A stretch of DNA of 12,048 nt from an uncultured bacterium (lineage in GTDB: Bacteria > Cyanobacteriota > Vampirovibrionia > Gastranaerophilales > Gastranaerophilaceae): assembly GCA_900314375.1 (NCBI GenBank), contig OMVC01000124.1, forward strand, positions 1 through 12,048, given 5' to 3'. The first letter of the stretch is position 1. The number at the start of each line of letters is the position of its first letter. Shown piece after piece: positions 1 through 7,002 of this stretch. The translations under genes were made by a program, and so were the position numbers. A model generated the notes under the pieces. It did not search any database. It had not been told where the DNA came from and was given only the letters and a program-made list of their open reading frames with translations.

Positions 1-794
1 CAAGGAGTATAGATTCCGCGTTGGCATCTGTTTTTGACGATTTAGAAATAATAATAGTAAATGACGGTTCGACTGATTCGACTCAAGAAATTTTGGAATG
101 GTATGCAAATAATTATCCGAATGTGCGAATTGCTCAAAAACAAAATGGTGGTGTTGCCGACACGAGAAATTACGGTATAAATATGGCTCAAGGAAAATAT
201 ATTGCCTTTTTGGATAATGATGATATGATTCGTCCCGAAATGATAAAAGCATTGTATAATTCTATAACTAAAAATAGTTGTAAAGTGGCAATAGCACCAT
301 TGTACAGACTTGTTGACAGCGGTTATACAACTCATTGTGATTTGCCGTTCGAAACTGATACTCCAATTGATATTGATAAATATTTAGAAATTATGTATAC
401 TCCGGGGTTTTATAATTGTGCTATCTGGAATAAATTATATGATGCGCAGATGGTAAAAGAACATCCGCTCGGTATATTAAAATATGAAGATGTATCTTGG
501 ACTCCTTGTATAATGTCTTGGGCAGATAAATTCTGTTTTATAAAGACACCATATTATGAATGGGACAGAAAGACTCGTCCCGAAACATTCGGAAATGTTC
601 TGGCAAAGATGCCTGAAGATGAATTGTTTGAACACAGAAAACAAGCGATGATGTTTTTTGTTGAAAACGGGAATCCCGATAAAAAAGAATACTTAAAGGT
701 GATAGCAAAAAGGCGTTTAAATCGTTATGCAGGTCAAACAAGTAATAACGAGAAGTATTTAAGCCTTGCAGAAAATATAATGAATGATACATAG
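1..794 (+). CDS. Family 2 glycosyltransferase, 5' end missing
   Basis: The frame is open to the left edge, and codons from base 3 read R-S-I-D-S-A-L before the first possible internal start (TTG at 21). That is the usual GT2 helix ahead of the LEIIIVNDGSTD strand, so the true start lies outside the window and TTG 21 should not be used. Visible GT-A features are the nucleotide-binding VNDGSTD (about 57-77), the NGGVADTRNYGI helix, the metal-binding FLDNDD (DxD-type) near 210-225, and a later YEDVSW with the ED pair expected near the catalytic base. Such enzymes move a sugar from a nucleotide-sugar to a glycan or lipid acceptor at the cytoplasmic face, often for surface polysaccharide. About 15-20 N-terminal residues of the usual IIIPVYN strand are missing. 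Acceptor and sugar cannot be told from sequence. No membrane segment is seen. Confidence 0.9.
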   Translation, partial: RSIDSALASVFDDLEIIIVNDGSTDSTQEILEWYANNYPNVRIAQKQNGGVADTRNYGINMAQGKYIAFLDNDDMIRPEMIKALYNSITKNSCKVAIAPLYRLVDSGYTTHCDLPFETDTPIDIDKYLEIMYTPGFYNCAIWNKLYDAQMVKEHPLGILKYEDVSWTPCIMSWADKFCFIKTPYYEWDRKTRPETFGNVLAKMPEDELFEHRKQAMMFFVENGNPDKKEYLKVIAKRRLNRYAGQTSNNEKYLSLAENIMNDT

Positions 795-820
795 TTTTTG
801 CTGCTATTTTTTTGCAGTTA

Positions 821-849
821 TTGATTAATTTTTGCATAAAATGTAATAT
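821..849 (+). promoter_or_regulatory. Candidate sigma-70 promoter for VKOR-DsbA/queH
   Basis: TTGATT (821-826), a 17-base spacer and TAATAT (844-849) match the -35/-10 layout. The predicted start near 856 leaves a leader of about 19 bases containing GGGAG (861-865), nine bases before the ATG at 875. The gap after the glycosyltransferase (795-820) holds only T-rich sequence with a 4-bp CTGC/GCAG pair, too weak to call a terminator. Confidence 0.55.
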
Positions 850-874
850 GAATAAAGTAAGGGAGATTTGTATT

Positions 875-2104
875 ATGGAAAATGAAAATAAAATATCCAA
901 AAAGGGAATTATAGTATTCATATTGGTTCTAATAGGGATTTTAGTAACAATTGATTTGGCGTATATATATTATCAGGCAAATTTTAACAGTCATGCTTTG
1001 CCAAGTTTTTGTTCAGTTAATGAGTTTATTGATTGTGATGGCGTTGCAAGAACTGTAGAATCACAATTTTTAGGTGTTCCTCTTGCTTTATGGGGGTTAT
1101 TCTTATATTCATTTATGATTTTAATGTTATGGGTTGATAAGTTAAAAAAGATACCTTTCTTAAAATTTTTAGAAGTGTTTAAAAATAAATATCATTATAT
1201 TGCATCATTGGGTTTGATTTCTTTTGTAATATCAATGTTATTGTTGGCGGTAAGTTTAGGCGAAATACATAAATTGTGTGTAATGTGTGTTGTAACTTAC
1301 TGTTTGAACTTGCTAATCGGAATGGCCGCAGCACATGGTATAGAAGGTCATTTTATAGGTGCAGTCAAACAGAGTTGGATAGATTTTGTCGAAGCATTAA
1401 AACCGATTCCGTACAGAATAGCTTTTATTGTTGTAATGGTATTGGCTTCTGTCGGGTTATATTGGACATATTCTTCTGCAGTATTATCGCCTGCGTTAGC
1501 TTTTTATAGAAATTACGGTGAATTTACTCAAACAAAAATAAATAAATATGCAGTAAAAGGTAATGTTTTAGGCTCAAAAGATGAAAATGCAGTAGTTTTA
1601 CATGTGTATTCAGATTTCAAATGCCCGATTTGTTTTACTTGCAACATTATGGTGCATAAATTGGTAAGAGAGTTTAAAAATTTACGTGTAGAACATCATA
1701 ATATGCCTTTAGATATGGAATGTAACCCTCATTTAAAAAATCCGTTCCATGTAGGTTCGTGTATAAATGCTCAATATGCTTCGGCTGCAAAAAAACAAGG
1801 CAAATTCTGGGAGGTTGAATCAGTATTATTTGAGCAATCTCCAAATAGTGAAGATGAAATATTATATGTATTAAAACAAGCTGATTTAGGTTTAGATTTA
1901 GATAAGTTAAAACAAGATGCAAATAGTACAGAAATAAAAAATGAGATAAAAGCAGATATGGATTATGCGGCATCTCAAGGTAAAATAGGAACTCCATCAC
2001 TAAAAATAGGTGATGATTTTGAAATGGGTGTGAAAGGTTATCCGAAATTAAAAGAGTGGGTAAAACAACATGGCGGAATTGAAAGACATACTATCTTCCA
2101 ATAA
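875..2104 (+). CDS. VKOR-DsbA fusion, membrane disulfide-bond-forming protein
   Basis: This 409-residue protein joins a vitamin K epoxide reductase (VKOR) domain to a thioredoxin-fold domain. Residues about 11-33, 68-87, 108-128, 133-152 and 181-199 look like membrane helices. The VKOR part has the loop cysteine pair C46/C54 (SFCSVNEFIDCD) and the quinone-side CVMC motif C135/C138. The DsbA-like part (about 235-400) carries CPIC (C250/C253) and the cis-proline in GTP (T373-P374). In characterised fusions the thioredoxin domain oxidises exported proteins and passes electrons through the loop cysteines to CxxC and then quinone, replacing separate DsbA and DsbB. Extra cysteines C256, C283 and C296 could form a structural bridge. 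I chose the ATG at 875 for its Shine-Dalgarno and because an upstream TTG (812) would start inside the promoter. The 3' end overlaps queH by 35 bases. Confidence 0.93.
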   Translation: MENENKISKKGIIVFILVLIGILVTIDLAYIYYQANFNSHALPSFCSVNEFIDCDGVARTVESQFLGVPLALWGLFLYSFMILMLWVDKLKKIPFLKFLEVFKNKYHYIASLGLISFVISMLLLAVSLGEIHKLCVMCVVTYCLNLLIGMAAAHGIEGHFIGAVKQSWIDFVEALKPIPYRIAFIVVMVLASVGLYWTYSSAVLSPALAFYRNYGEFTQTKINKYAVKGNVLGSKDENAVVLHVYSDFKCPICFTCNIMVHKLVREFKNLRVEHHNMPLDMECNPHLKNPFHVGSCINAQYASAAKKQGKFWEVESVLFEQSPNSEDEILYVLKQADLGLDLDKLKQDANSTEIKNEIKADMDYAASQGKIGTPSLKIGDDFEMGVKGYPKLKEWVKQHGGIERHTIFQ

Positions 2105-2636
2105 AAAAATATTATTACATGCGTGTTGCGGAGTGTGTGCAGCATATCCGATATCATTATTGCAAAATTCCGGTTACGAAGTAGTAGTATATTTTTACAA
2201 TCCTAATATATATCCCCAAGCAGAGTATGAAAAGCGTTTAGAGGGTGTAGTCAAATTATGTAATCATTTTGGTTGTGAATTGATAACCGGAGATTATGAA
2301 TCTGAAGTTTATTATTCATATATAAAAGGACTCGAACAAGAACCTGAAAAAGGCGCAAGATGCGATAAGTGTTTTCAATTAAGGTTAGATAAATCGGCTC
2401 AAAAAGCACAAGAACTTGGCATAAAAATTTTTACAACATCAATGGTAATCAGTCCGTATAAAAATTATGAAAAACTTACTACATTTGGTGAAATTATTGC
2501 ATCTCAATATGATTTATTATATATGGGAATAAATTTCAGAAAAAAAGACGGATTTTTGAAAACTAACGTAATTGCGAATTCTTTAAATATATATCGCCAA
2601 AATTATTGCGGTTGTGAATTTACAATGCATCATTAA
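2070..2636 (+). CDS. queH: Epoxyqueuosine reductase QueH
   Basis: This 188-residue protein matches the QueH (former DUF208) family, which reduces epoxyqueuosine to queuosine in the wobble position of GUN-anticodon tRNAs, using iron and without the cobalamin of QueG. Family marks are LLHACCGVC near the N-terminus (C19, C20, C23), YNPNIYP (43-49), RCDKC (C98, C101), SMVISPYKN (124-132) and a C-terminal YCGC (C180, C182). In the studied Thermotoga protein, cysteines of this kind hold a [4Fe-4S] cluster and a nearby iron. The length is typical. The ATG at 2070 lies inside the VKOR-DsbA gene with only a weak, distant GAG upstream, so translation is probably coupled to that gene. TTG at 2079 is a possible alternative start. 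Confidence 0.93.
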   Translation: MAELKDILSSNKKILLHACCGVCAAYPISLLQNSGYEVVVYFYNPNIYPQAEYEKRLEGVVKLCNHFGCELITGDYESEVYYSYIKGLEQEPEKGARCDKCFQLRLDKSAQKAQELGIKIFTTSMVISPYKNYEKLTTFGEIIASQYDLLYMGINFRKKDGFLKTNVIANSLNIYRQNYCGCEFTMHH

Positions 2637-2657
2637 TAAATCTCATACATTTGGACT

Positions 2658-2686
2658 ATGACGAACGGCATCTAATATAATATAAT
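2658..2686 (+). promoter_or_regulatory. Candidate sigma-70 promoter for the secreted TPR-like gene
   Basis: ATGACG (2658-2663), a 17-base spacer and a perfect TATAAT (2681-2686) lie 30-60 bases before the ATG at 2717. A second TATAAT overlaps at 2676-2681 and could pair with TTGGAC at 2651-2656 (19-base spacer), so the exact start is uncertain. The gap 2637-2716 shows no clear terminator for queH. Confidence 0.55.
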
Positions 2687-2716
2687 GACTTAGAAGCAGT
2701 AAATAAAAGGAATAGA

Positions 2717-3781
2717 ATGATGCGTAGAAGTTTAAATATTTTATTAGTTGCAATATTAGTAGCCGGCGCAATTCCGGGCATTTCATTTGCATTTACAAAT
2801 CCGTTGCAGAAATACAATTTATATGAAGATACTCACAGAAAAGGAGCAGGTCGTCAGGGTGTTATGAGTGAATCTTTTTATAATATTCCGAATGCGAATT
2901 CTACATCTACTTATAATCCTGCAGCAAATTCTGTACCTTCTACCGCCCAAATCTCAACCAAACCTGTTCCGACAGCAAGCGCTCCAACAGGTGAAACTGA
3001 TGTAGAACAGCCACAAAGAAGAAATGATTATTTAAGAGAATCTTCAACAAAAAGATTTGGAAAAGAAACTCCTGCTTGGTTAGTTGGTCCGTCATTCTAT
3101 GCAGAACCAAGTTTTGAAAGTATAAAAGCAAAATATAAAGCAAGTAATTTTGCAGGTTGTATGCAAGAAGCGGAATCTTATGTAAGATTACATCCGACAG
3201 ATACTTTAGGTTATTATTATCTTGCAATGAGTTATGCTAAAACAGGCGATAAAGAAAATGCAATTTTAGCTTATGAAAAAGTTATCTCATTGCATGACAA
3301 TCCGATGATTGTAAAATATGCAACAAACGGTAGAAATTGCGTAATGAGTCCTAGTGAAGAAACTTGTTATCCGAATGTAAATGAGCCTGAATATATTTAT
3401 CCTTATGCTCATGTCGCAGACGGTGTTGATATGACTCCAATCAATCCTCAAACATTGATAAATAGAAATATCGCAAATCTTCAAGGGAAATTGTCTCCGG
3501 CAATACCAGAAACTCCTGAAGGTGAACAAGAAACTGATGAAAATGGTAATATAATTCAAAATGCCGCAAATAAGTTGAATCAAAAATATCCGTTTGCAAA
3601 TCAGGACAATGATTTAGATGCCTTTATTAATGCTCCGTATGGCTCAGGTATGTCTCCGGAACTTGAACGTCAATATAAACAAACAAAATTAAAAGAAATA
3701 CAACAAAATTTGAATAATTCCGAAAACGGCGCAGAAAGTATTAAAAATATCAAAGAAATTGATTCCAAAAAAAAAATCTAA
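2717..3781 (+). CDS. Secreted TPR-like protein, main part up to a frame break
   Basis: The 354-residue reading frame begins with a Sec signal peptide (MMRR, hydrophobic stretch 8-24, likely cleavage after SFA at 25). A Pro/Ser/Thr-rich low-complexity linker (about 55-100) and a TPR-like helical segment (about 131-195, with GYYYLAMSYAKTGDKENAILAYEKVI) follow. A cysteine pair C208/C217 then precedes an acidic, Asn/Gln-rich tail. AAAGG at 2706-2710 serves either of two adjacent ATGs (2717, 2720). The frame stops at 3779 just after a run of ten A (3767-3776). Removing one A joins it smoothly to the following frame, giving 445 residues, so this stop is probably not the true end. Export may make its cysteines clients of the upstream VKOR-DsbA protein; that is inference. 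I do not recognise a named family, and TPR folds usually mediate protein binding. Confidence 0.8.
   Translation: MMRRSLNILLVAILVAGAIPGISFAFTNPLQKYNLYEDTHRKGAGRQGVMSESFYNIPNANSTSTYNPAANSVPSTAQISTKPVPTASAPTGETDVEQPQRRNDYLRESSTKRFGKETPAWLVGPSFYAEPSFESIKAKYKASNFAGCMQEAESYVRLHPTDTLGYYYLAMSYAKTGDKENAILAYEKVISLHDNPMIVKYATNGRNCVMSPSEETCYPNVNEPEYIYPYAHVADGVDMTPINPQTLINRNIANLQGKLSPAIPETPEGEQETDENGNIIQNAANKLNQKYPFANQDNDLDAFINAPYGSGMSPELERQYKQTKLKEIQQNLNNSENGAESIKNIKEIDSKKKI
3767..3776 (+). other. A10 homopolymer at the frame break
   Basis: Ten consecutive A sit where the secreted TPR-like gene changes frame. With ten A the frame reads S-K-K-K-I-stop; with nine it reads S-K-K-K-S-K-V-D and stays open to 4055. 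Runs this long are slippery for RNA polymerase and also prone to length error in sequencing and replication. Confidence 0.9.
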
Positions 3782-4055
3782 AGTAGATACAGAAGAATCA
3801 ATAAAATTAGCTTATGATACTATGGCGGTAGATGATGTAATGAAAGATTTCTCATCTGATCCTGATTTTGTTCGAGCTCAAAAGGAATTAGACGAAATAA
3901 AAATGTTATTTGGTGATAGTGATTCAAAAGAATCAAGTTCCTTAACAGATTTATTGCCATCATTGATGAAAGAAGGTGAAAATATTTCACCTGAAGTTAT
4001 TCAAACATTAATGATGCAATCTATAGCTCCTGATATTGTAAATATTGATAAGTAG
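3782..4055 (+). CDS. C-terminal part of the TPR-like protein in the shifted frame
   Basis: The frame that begins around the A10 run and ends at TAG 4053-4055 encodes about 90 residues. They are acidic and helix-prone, with SIKLAYDTMAVDDVMKDF, a Ser-rich SDSKESSSLTDLLPSL and a final EVIQTLMMQS. Composition and spacing match the preceding frame, and no good start exists: TTG 3759 and ATG 3822 both lack a Shine-Dalgarno. I therefore read it as the tail of the upstream protein, reached by reading nine A instead of ten. The next gene starts one base after its stop and has no ribosome-binding site of its own, which suggests that ribosomes do arrive in this frame. It could instead be the remnant of a recently broken gene. 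Confidence 0.7.
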
Positions 4056-4056
4056 T

Positions 4057-4668
4057 ATGAAACAAGATAAATATCAACAGGTTAGAAACGACTTTTTATC
4101 CGGAAAAATCAAAGGATGTAAGGCTTATTTTGAATCACATGGTCATAATATTGAATGTGCCTATGCCAATCTTGTGTTGGGAAATTTGAGTAAAGCAGAA
4201 AAATTATTTGAAAAAGAGGCTCATGCAAGTACAAGAGCTCATTGGGGATTAATATTACTTCAAATGCTATCAGGTGATATTGTGACGCCTCCGACTTATT
4301 TTGAAATAAGGAATTTTCTCGAGGTAGATTTGAGTATTTTATTGACTTATTGTCAGGGAAATTATGTCGAAAAAATATTAAAAAATGCTGATTATATGGC
4401 AATGTATAATTTAGAATGTTATAAATTTATCGGCAGAGTTTTTTGGGCGCATAATTATATGCCTGCTTCGATGTTTTATTTGCGCAGAGCTTGTGAGCGT
4501 ATGTATAAAGACCCTGAACTGCATTATTTACTGGCATATATAAATTATAGCAACATAAAAAATATTCAGGAATGTATAAAAGAAATTGACATTTGTTTGC
4601 GAATACTGCCGGAATACGGACCTGCGTGTATGCTTAAAGATAAATTAAAAAAAGAAAATTTAATATAA
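4057..4668 (+). CDS. TPR-like helical repeat protein, no signal peptide
   Basis: This 203-residue protein is rich in amphipathic helices of TPR type. One segment is about 34-56 (AYANLVLGNLSKAEKLFEKE), another about 118-150 (YKFIGRVFWAHNYMPASMFYLRRA), and the last about 155-190 (LHYLLAYINYS, then EIDICLRILPEYGPA, the usual closing TPR signature). It has no signal peptide, so it probably stays in the cytoplasm. I chose the ATG at 4057, one base after the preceding TAG, over TTG 4045. Neither start has a Shine-Dalgarno, so translation is likely coupled to the gene before it. Pairing with a secreted TPR-like protein suggests a shared process, but the sequence does not say which. No enzyme motif is visible and the family is not recognised by name. 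Confidence 0.78.
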   Translation: MKQDKYQQVRNDFLSGKIKGCKAYFESHGHNIECAYANLVLGNLSKAEKLFEKEAHASTRAHWGLILLQMLSGDIVTPPTYFEIRNFLEVDLSILLTYCQGNYVEKILKNADYMAMYNLECYKFIGRVFWAHNYMPASMFYLRRACERMYKDPELHYLLAYINYSNIKNIQECIKEIDICLRILPEYGPACMLKDKLKKENLI

Positions 4669-4669
4669 T

Positions 4670-5248
4670 TTATCGTATTTTCTTTGCTAAAGATAGCCCT
4701 GCAGGCAAAGGTAATACGATATTTTCATAATCCGGATTTTTATCTATATCTTCTAAAAATGTTTGAACTTTTGGCGCATGTGATATTACGTTGTCACACG
4801 CAATATATCCGCCAACATTAAGATGCGGTTGAATAAGGTGGAAAAAATCAATATATTGCCTTTTGTTTGCATCTACAAAGGCAAAATCAACTTTGTAATC
4901 ATCCGGCAAATGCTCTAAAATTGTTGCGGCATCCCCTTGTTTTATCGTAATAATATCTGAAACTCCGCACTTTTCAAAATTTTCTTTGGCAAGGACTATT
5001 CGTTTGTCATAAAATTCTATTGTCGTAAGACTTCCGCTCGTCTTTTTTAATGCTTTGCCAAGCCAAATGCCGGAATATCCGTTTGAAGTGCCGACTTCCA
5101 GTACATTTTTAAATCCGCCGTCAACAATGAAATTATACATAAATTCCGCAGTTACACGAGATATATTCCAAAAATCACGTTGCGTTTTTTCCAATTCTTT
5201 CAGGGTGTTTTGGGTAATATTGTCAAATTTGTCTATTATATTTATCAT
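4670..5248 (-). CDS. SAM-dependent O-methyltransferase, family 3 (caffeoyl-CoA OMT-like)
   Basis: This 192-residue class I methyltransferase shows motif I VLEVGTSNGYSG (49-60) for S-adenosylmethionine and an acidic residue after the second strand (TTIEF, E78). GDAATIL follows (D106), then FVDANK (D126) and CDNV (D152/N153), which match the metal-binding residues of cation-dependent catechol/caffeoyl-CoA O-methyltransferases. QYIDFF (131-136) is also typical of the family. Length is slightly under the usual 210-220, mostly from a short N-terminus. The bacterial substrates are usually unknown small phenolics or hydroxyl compounds, so no narrower function is claimed. An AAGGA sequence lies just before the ATG. 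Its stop faces the TPR-like gene's stop with one base between, so no intergenic terminator fits there. Confidence 0.9.
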   Translation of the reverse strand: MINIIDKFDNITQNTLKELEKTQRDFWNISRVTAEFMYNFIVDGGFKNVLEVGTSNGYSGIWLGKALKKTSGSLTTIEFYDKRIVLAKENFEKCGVSDIITIKQGDAATILEHLPDDYKVDFAFVDANKRQYIDFFHLIQPHLNVGGYIACDNVISHAPKVQTFLEDIDKNPDYENIVLPLPAGLSLAKKIR

Positions 5249-5277
5249 AGTTCCTTCTTAAAATTTATAGCATTACT

Positions 5278-5305
5278 ATTATATATTAAATAGACGGATG
5301 TTCAA
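5278..5305 (-). promoter_or_regulatory. Candidate sigma-70 promoter for the O-methyltransferase
   Basis: On the minus strand, TTGAAC (5305-5300), a 16-base spacer and a perfect TATAAT (5283-5278) precede the gene. They predict a start near 5271 and a leader of about 22 bases. The promoter is back to back with the plus-strand promoter at 5314-5342. Confidence 0.65.
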
Positions 5306-5313
5306 GTTTGATG

Positions 5314-5342
5314 TTGACACCATAATCAAGTGGTGATATAAA
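5314..5342 (+). promoter_or_regulatory. Strong sigma-70 promoter for the 73-residue gene
   Basis: A perfect TTGACA (5314-5319), a 17-base spacer and TATAAA (5337-5342) are preceded by TGA (5334-5336), an extended -10 element. The predicted start is near 5349. This is the closest match to consensus among promoter candidates I found here. Confidence 0.75.
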
Positions 5343-5374
5343 TGTATTGAAATATTATTAAGAAATGGGGAAAT

Positions 5375-5596
5375 ATGGAAAAGTACGCTATAGAATACAA
5401 TCAACTTGAGAAATTATATAATGATGCAAAAGAGATATATGCAAATATGAATTTACTAAAAGCTTTTTGCGAAACTAACAAAAGTTCGGAAAATTTATAC
5501 ATTATAAAACCGCTCGTAGAATACACATACAAAACATCGGATAATCTTTATGCAAGTTTAATTGAGATGAATTGTCATAAGGAAACTATTTTATAG
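5375..5596 (+). CDS. Small hypothetical helical protein (73 residues)
   Basis: The protein has no signal peptide or membrane segment, is probably alpha-helical and contains two cysteines (C32, C67). Residues about 5-31 and 45-66 look like two amphipathic helices. I do not recognise a family. The evidence that it is real is a near-consensus promoter 26 bases upstream of the predicted leader end and GGGG (5367-5370) ahead of the ATG. The frame also ends neatly at the convergent gene boundary. Its stop overlaps the 3' end of the beta-propeller gene by 11 bases. A role as a small regulator or adaptor is possible but unsupported. Confidence 0.65.
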   Translation: MEKYAIEYNQLEKLYNDAKEIYANMNLLKAFCETNKSSENLYIIKPLVEYTYKTSDNLYASLIEMNCHKETIL

Positions 5597-5600
5597 TTTC
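5582..5600. terminator. Inverted repeat spanning two convergent stop codons
   Basis: GAAACTAT (5582-5589) and ATAGTTTC (5593-5600) form a perfect 8-bp stem with a TTT loop. The arms contain the TAG of the plus-strand small gene (5594-5596) and the TAG of the minus-strand propeller gene (5588-5586). The stem is AT-rich and no T-run follows on either strand, so it is at best a weak bidirectional terminator or an mRNA 3'-end stabiliser. Confidence 0.4.
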
Positions 5601-7001
5601 AACCTTGTTGACTACAACAATTGCTCTAACGGGGAGTTCTAACGGACTTGTTTTTACAATATCTTTTGTTTCCGTATCAACAACCGAGTACATCCCTGAG
5701 CGTGCGTTTGTAATCATTATCATACCTGTGTCATCAATAGGAGTTATATTTGTGGCAAAGGAATTAGTATTTAAATATAGAATATCCGTAATAACGTCAT
5801 CTTGCGCATCCAAAACTTCTAATAAATTGTCCTGTGCACCCAAAATATATAATTCATTTCCTTTTGCATATAATTTAACCGGCTTTTCGCATACTTCCAA
5901 TTCTTTCAATAAACCTAATGTAGCGTAATCCACAATAGCTAAGCGATTTCTTGTACGGCTGATTACATATATTTTCCCGTTTATATATGCAATTTCGGAA
6001 ATATTCGGAAAAGAACCGATATTTTTTAATAAATAATTGTTATCTAATTCTATTGCCCATATATCGTTTTTGTTTCTATCAACGTAAAATATTTTTGTAC
6101 CGTCTTCACTTAATGTCAGTTTTTCGCATTTACCGTTAATTTTTAATTGCTTTTTCAAAGTCATTGTTTCCAAGCTGAAAACATAAATACTTGAAGCATC
6201 GCCTGATGAAATATATGCGACTTTATTATTATTATCTATTAAAATTTGCTCCGGAGTTGAGTCAAAATGAACATTTTTTATTACTTTTTCATCCATTAAT
6301 GAGATTATGCTCATTGTGTTTGAATCAAAATATGTAACAAGTAAAAACTTCCCGTCAACGCCTTTCATATCATTTATAATAAAGTTTTGTTCAAGCGCAT
6401 AAGACGGAGTTTTCGTATCAGAACTTACAACTTGAATATTTTTATTTACTCCCGGCGCAATATAAAAAGTTTTCTTATTTAATTGTTCAACGGGTTCTGT
6501 ACGTTTTTGACCAATAGCTTTAACGTTATTAATTCTTAAGCCTGTATCTTGTGTTGTAGAAACATCAATATCACCAATAATGCCTTTTAAAGTCTCAGGT
6601 AAAACCAAGCCTTTAGGTAATAAAATTTCCTGCGGCAACAGACCTGATTGTAATTCATCAGGCGGGTTTGTGATATTTATAACTGTTTTTTTACCGTTTG
6701 TATTGATAACTTTTAGCAGAACATACCTGTTATTTAAAATAACCATATCAGGCTTTTGCTTCATCCCTTGCCCAAGCGGATAAGTGCTTTTTATCCCGAG
6801 GGTTTCCACATTTTTCGGTTTTGAAGGGAATACCGGAAGATACATTGTATTATCAGGTAGTATTATTGCTCCGTCAAAACGAAAATCCGTCTGCGGAAAA
6901 TCTTTATTGATAAAATCTTTAACCTCTTGCGGAAGTTCTATAGAAAAAGCGCTTCCGCAAGTAAACATACATATAAGCAAGGTCAGAAATATCTTTTTCA
7001 T
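5586..7001 (-). CDS. Secreted beta-propeller protein (YncE/NHL-like)
   Basis: This 471-residue protein starts with a signal peptide (MKK, hydrophobic 4-15, likely cleavage after AFS at 20), so it is exported. Cysteines 11 and 15 lie in the signal but do not form a convincing lipobox. Residues 21-200 are an unassigned beta-rich region. Residues about 215-460 show roughly six blade-like repeats with the pattern of a surface strand, 'D.....I.V.D', a turn, then 'K.i' (for example KVAYISSGDASSIYVFSLET, TKIFYVDRNKNDIWAIELD, NELYILGAQDNLLEVLDAQ). These resemble YVTN/YncE-type propellers, which bind proteins or ligands. I chose the ATG at 7001, which has AGGAG 12 bases upstream (7018-7014). It lies one base after the dnaJ stop, so it is probably co-translated with dnaJ. 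No catalytic motif is seen. Confidence 0.85.
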   Translation of the reverse strand: MKKIFLTLLICMFTCGSAFSIELPQEVKDFINKDFPQTDFRFDGAIILPDNTMYLPVFPSKPKNVETLGIKSTYPLGQGMKQKPDMVILNNRYVLLKVINTNGKKTVINITNPPDELQSGLLPQEILLPKGLVLPETLKGIIGDIDVSTTQDTGLRINNVKAIGQKRTEPVEQLNKKTFYIAPGVNKNIQVVSSDTKTPSYALEQNFIINDMKGVDGKFLLVTYFDSNTMSIISLMDEKVIKNVHFDSTPEQILIDNNNKVAYISSGDASSIYVFSLETMTLKKQLKINGKCEKLTLSEDGTKIFYVDRNKNDIWAIELDNNYLLKNIGSFPNISEIAYINGKIYVISRTRNRLAIVDYATLGLLKELEVCEKPVKLYAKGNELYILGAQDNLLEVLDAQDDVITDILYLNTNSFATNITPIDDTGMIMITNARSGMYSVVDTETKDIVKTSPLELPVRAIVVVNKVETIK

Positions 7002-7002
7002 A

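Noticed and set aside
21..26. TTG at 21 as start of the glycosyltransferase
   Set aside because: The frame stays open to the edge and the upstream codons (R-S-I-D-S-A) fit the GT2 family, so the gene is cut by the window and does not start here.
801..820. Possible terminator after the glycosyltransferase
   Set aside because: Only four bases (CTGC/GCAG) pair around a T-rich loop, and no T-run follows the right arm.
3759..4055. Independent 98-residue gene starting at TTG 3759
   Set aside because: There is no ribosome-binding site, the start lies within the A-rich end of the preceding gene, and the frame joins that gene cleanly if one A is removed.
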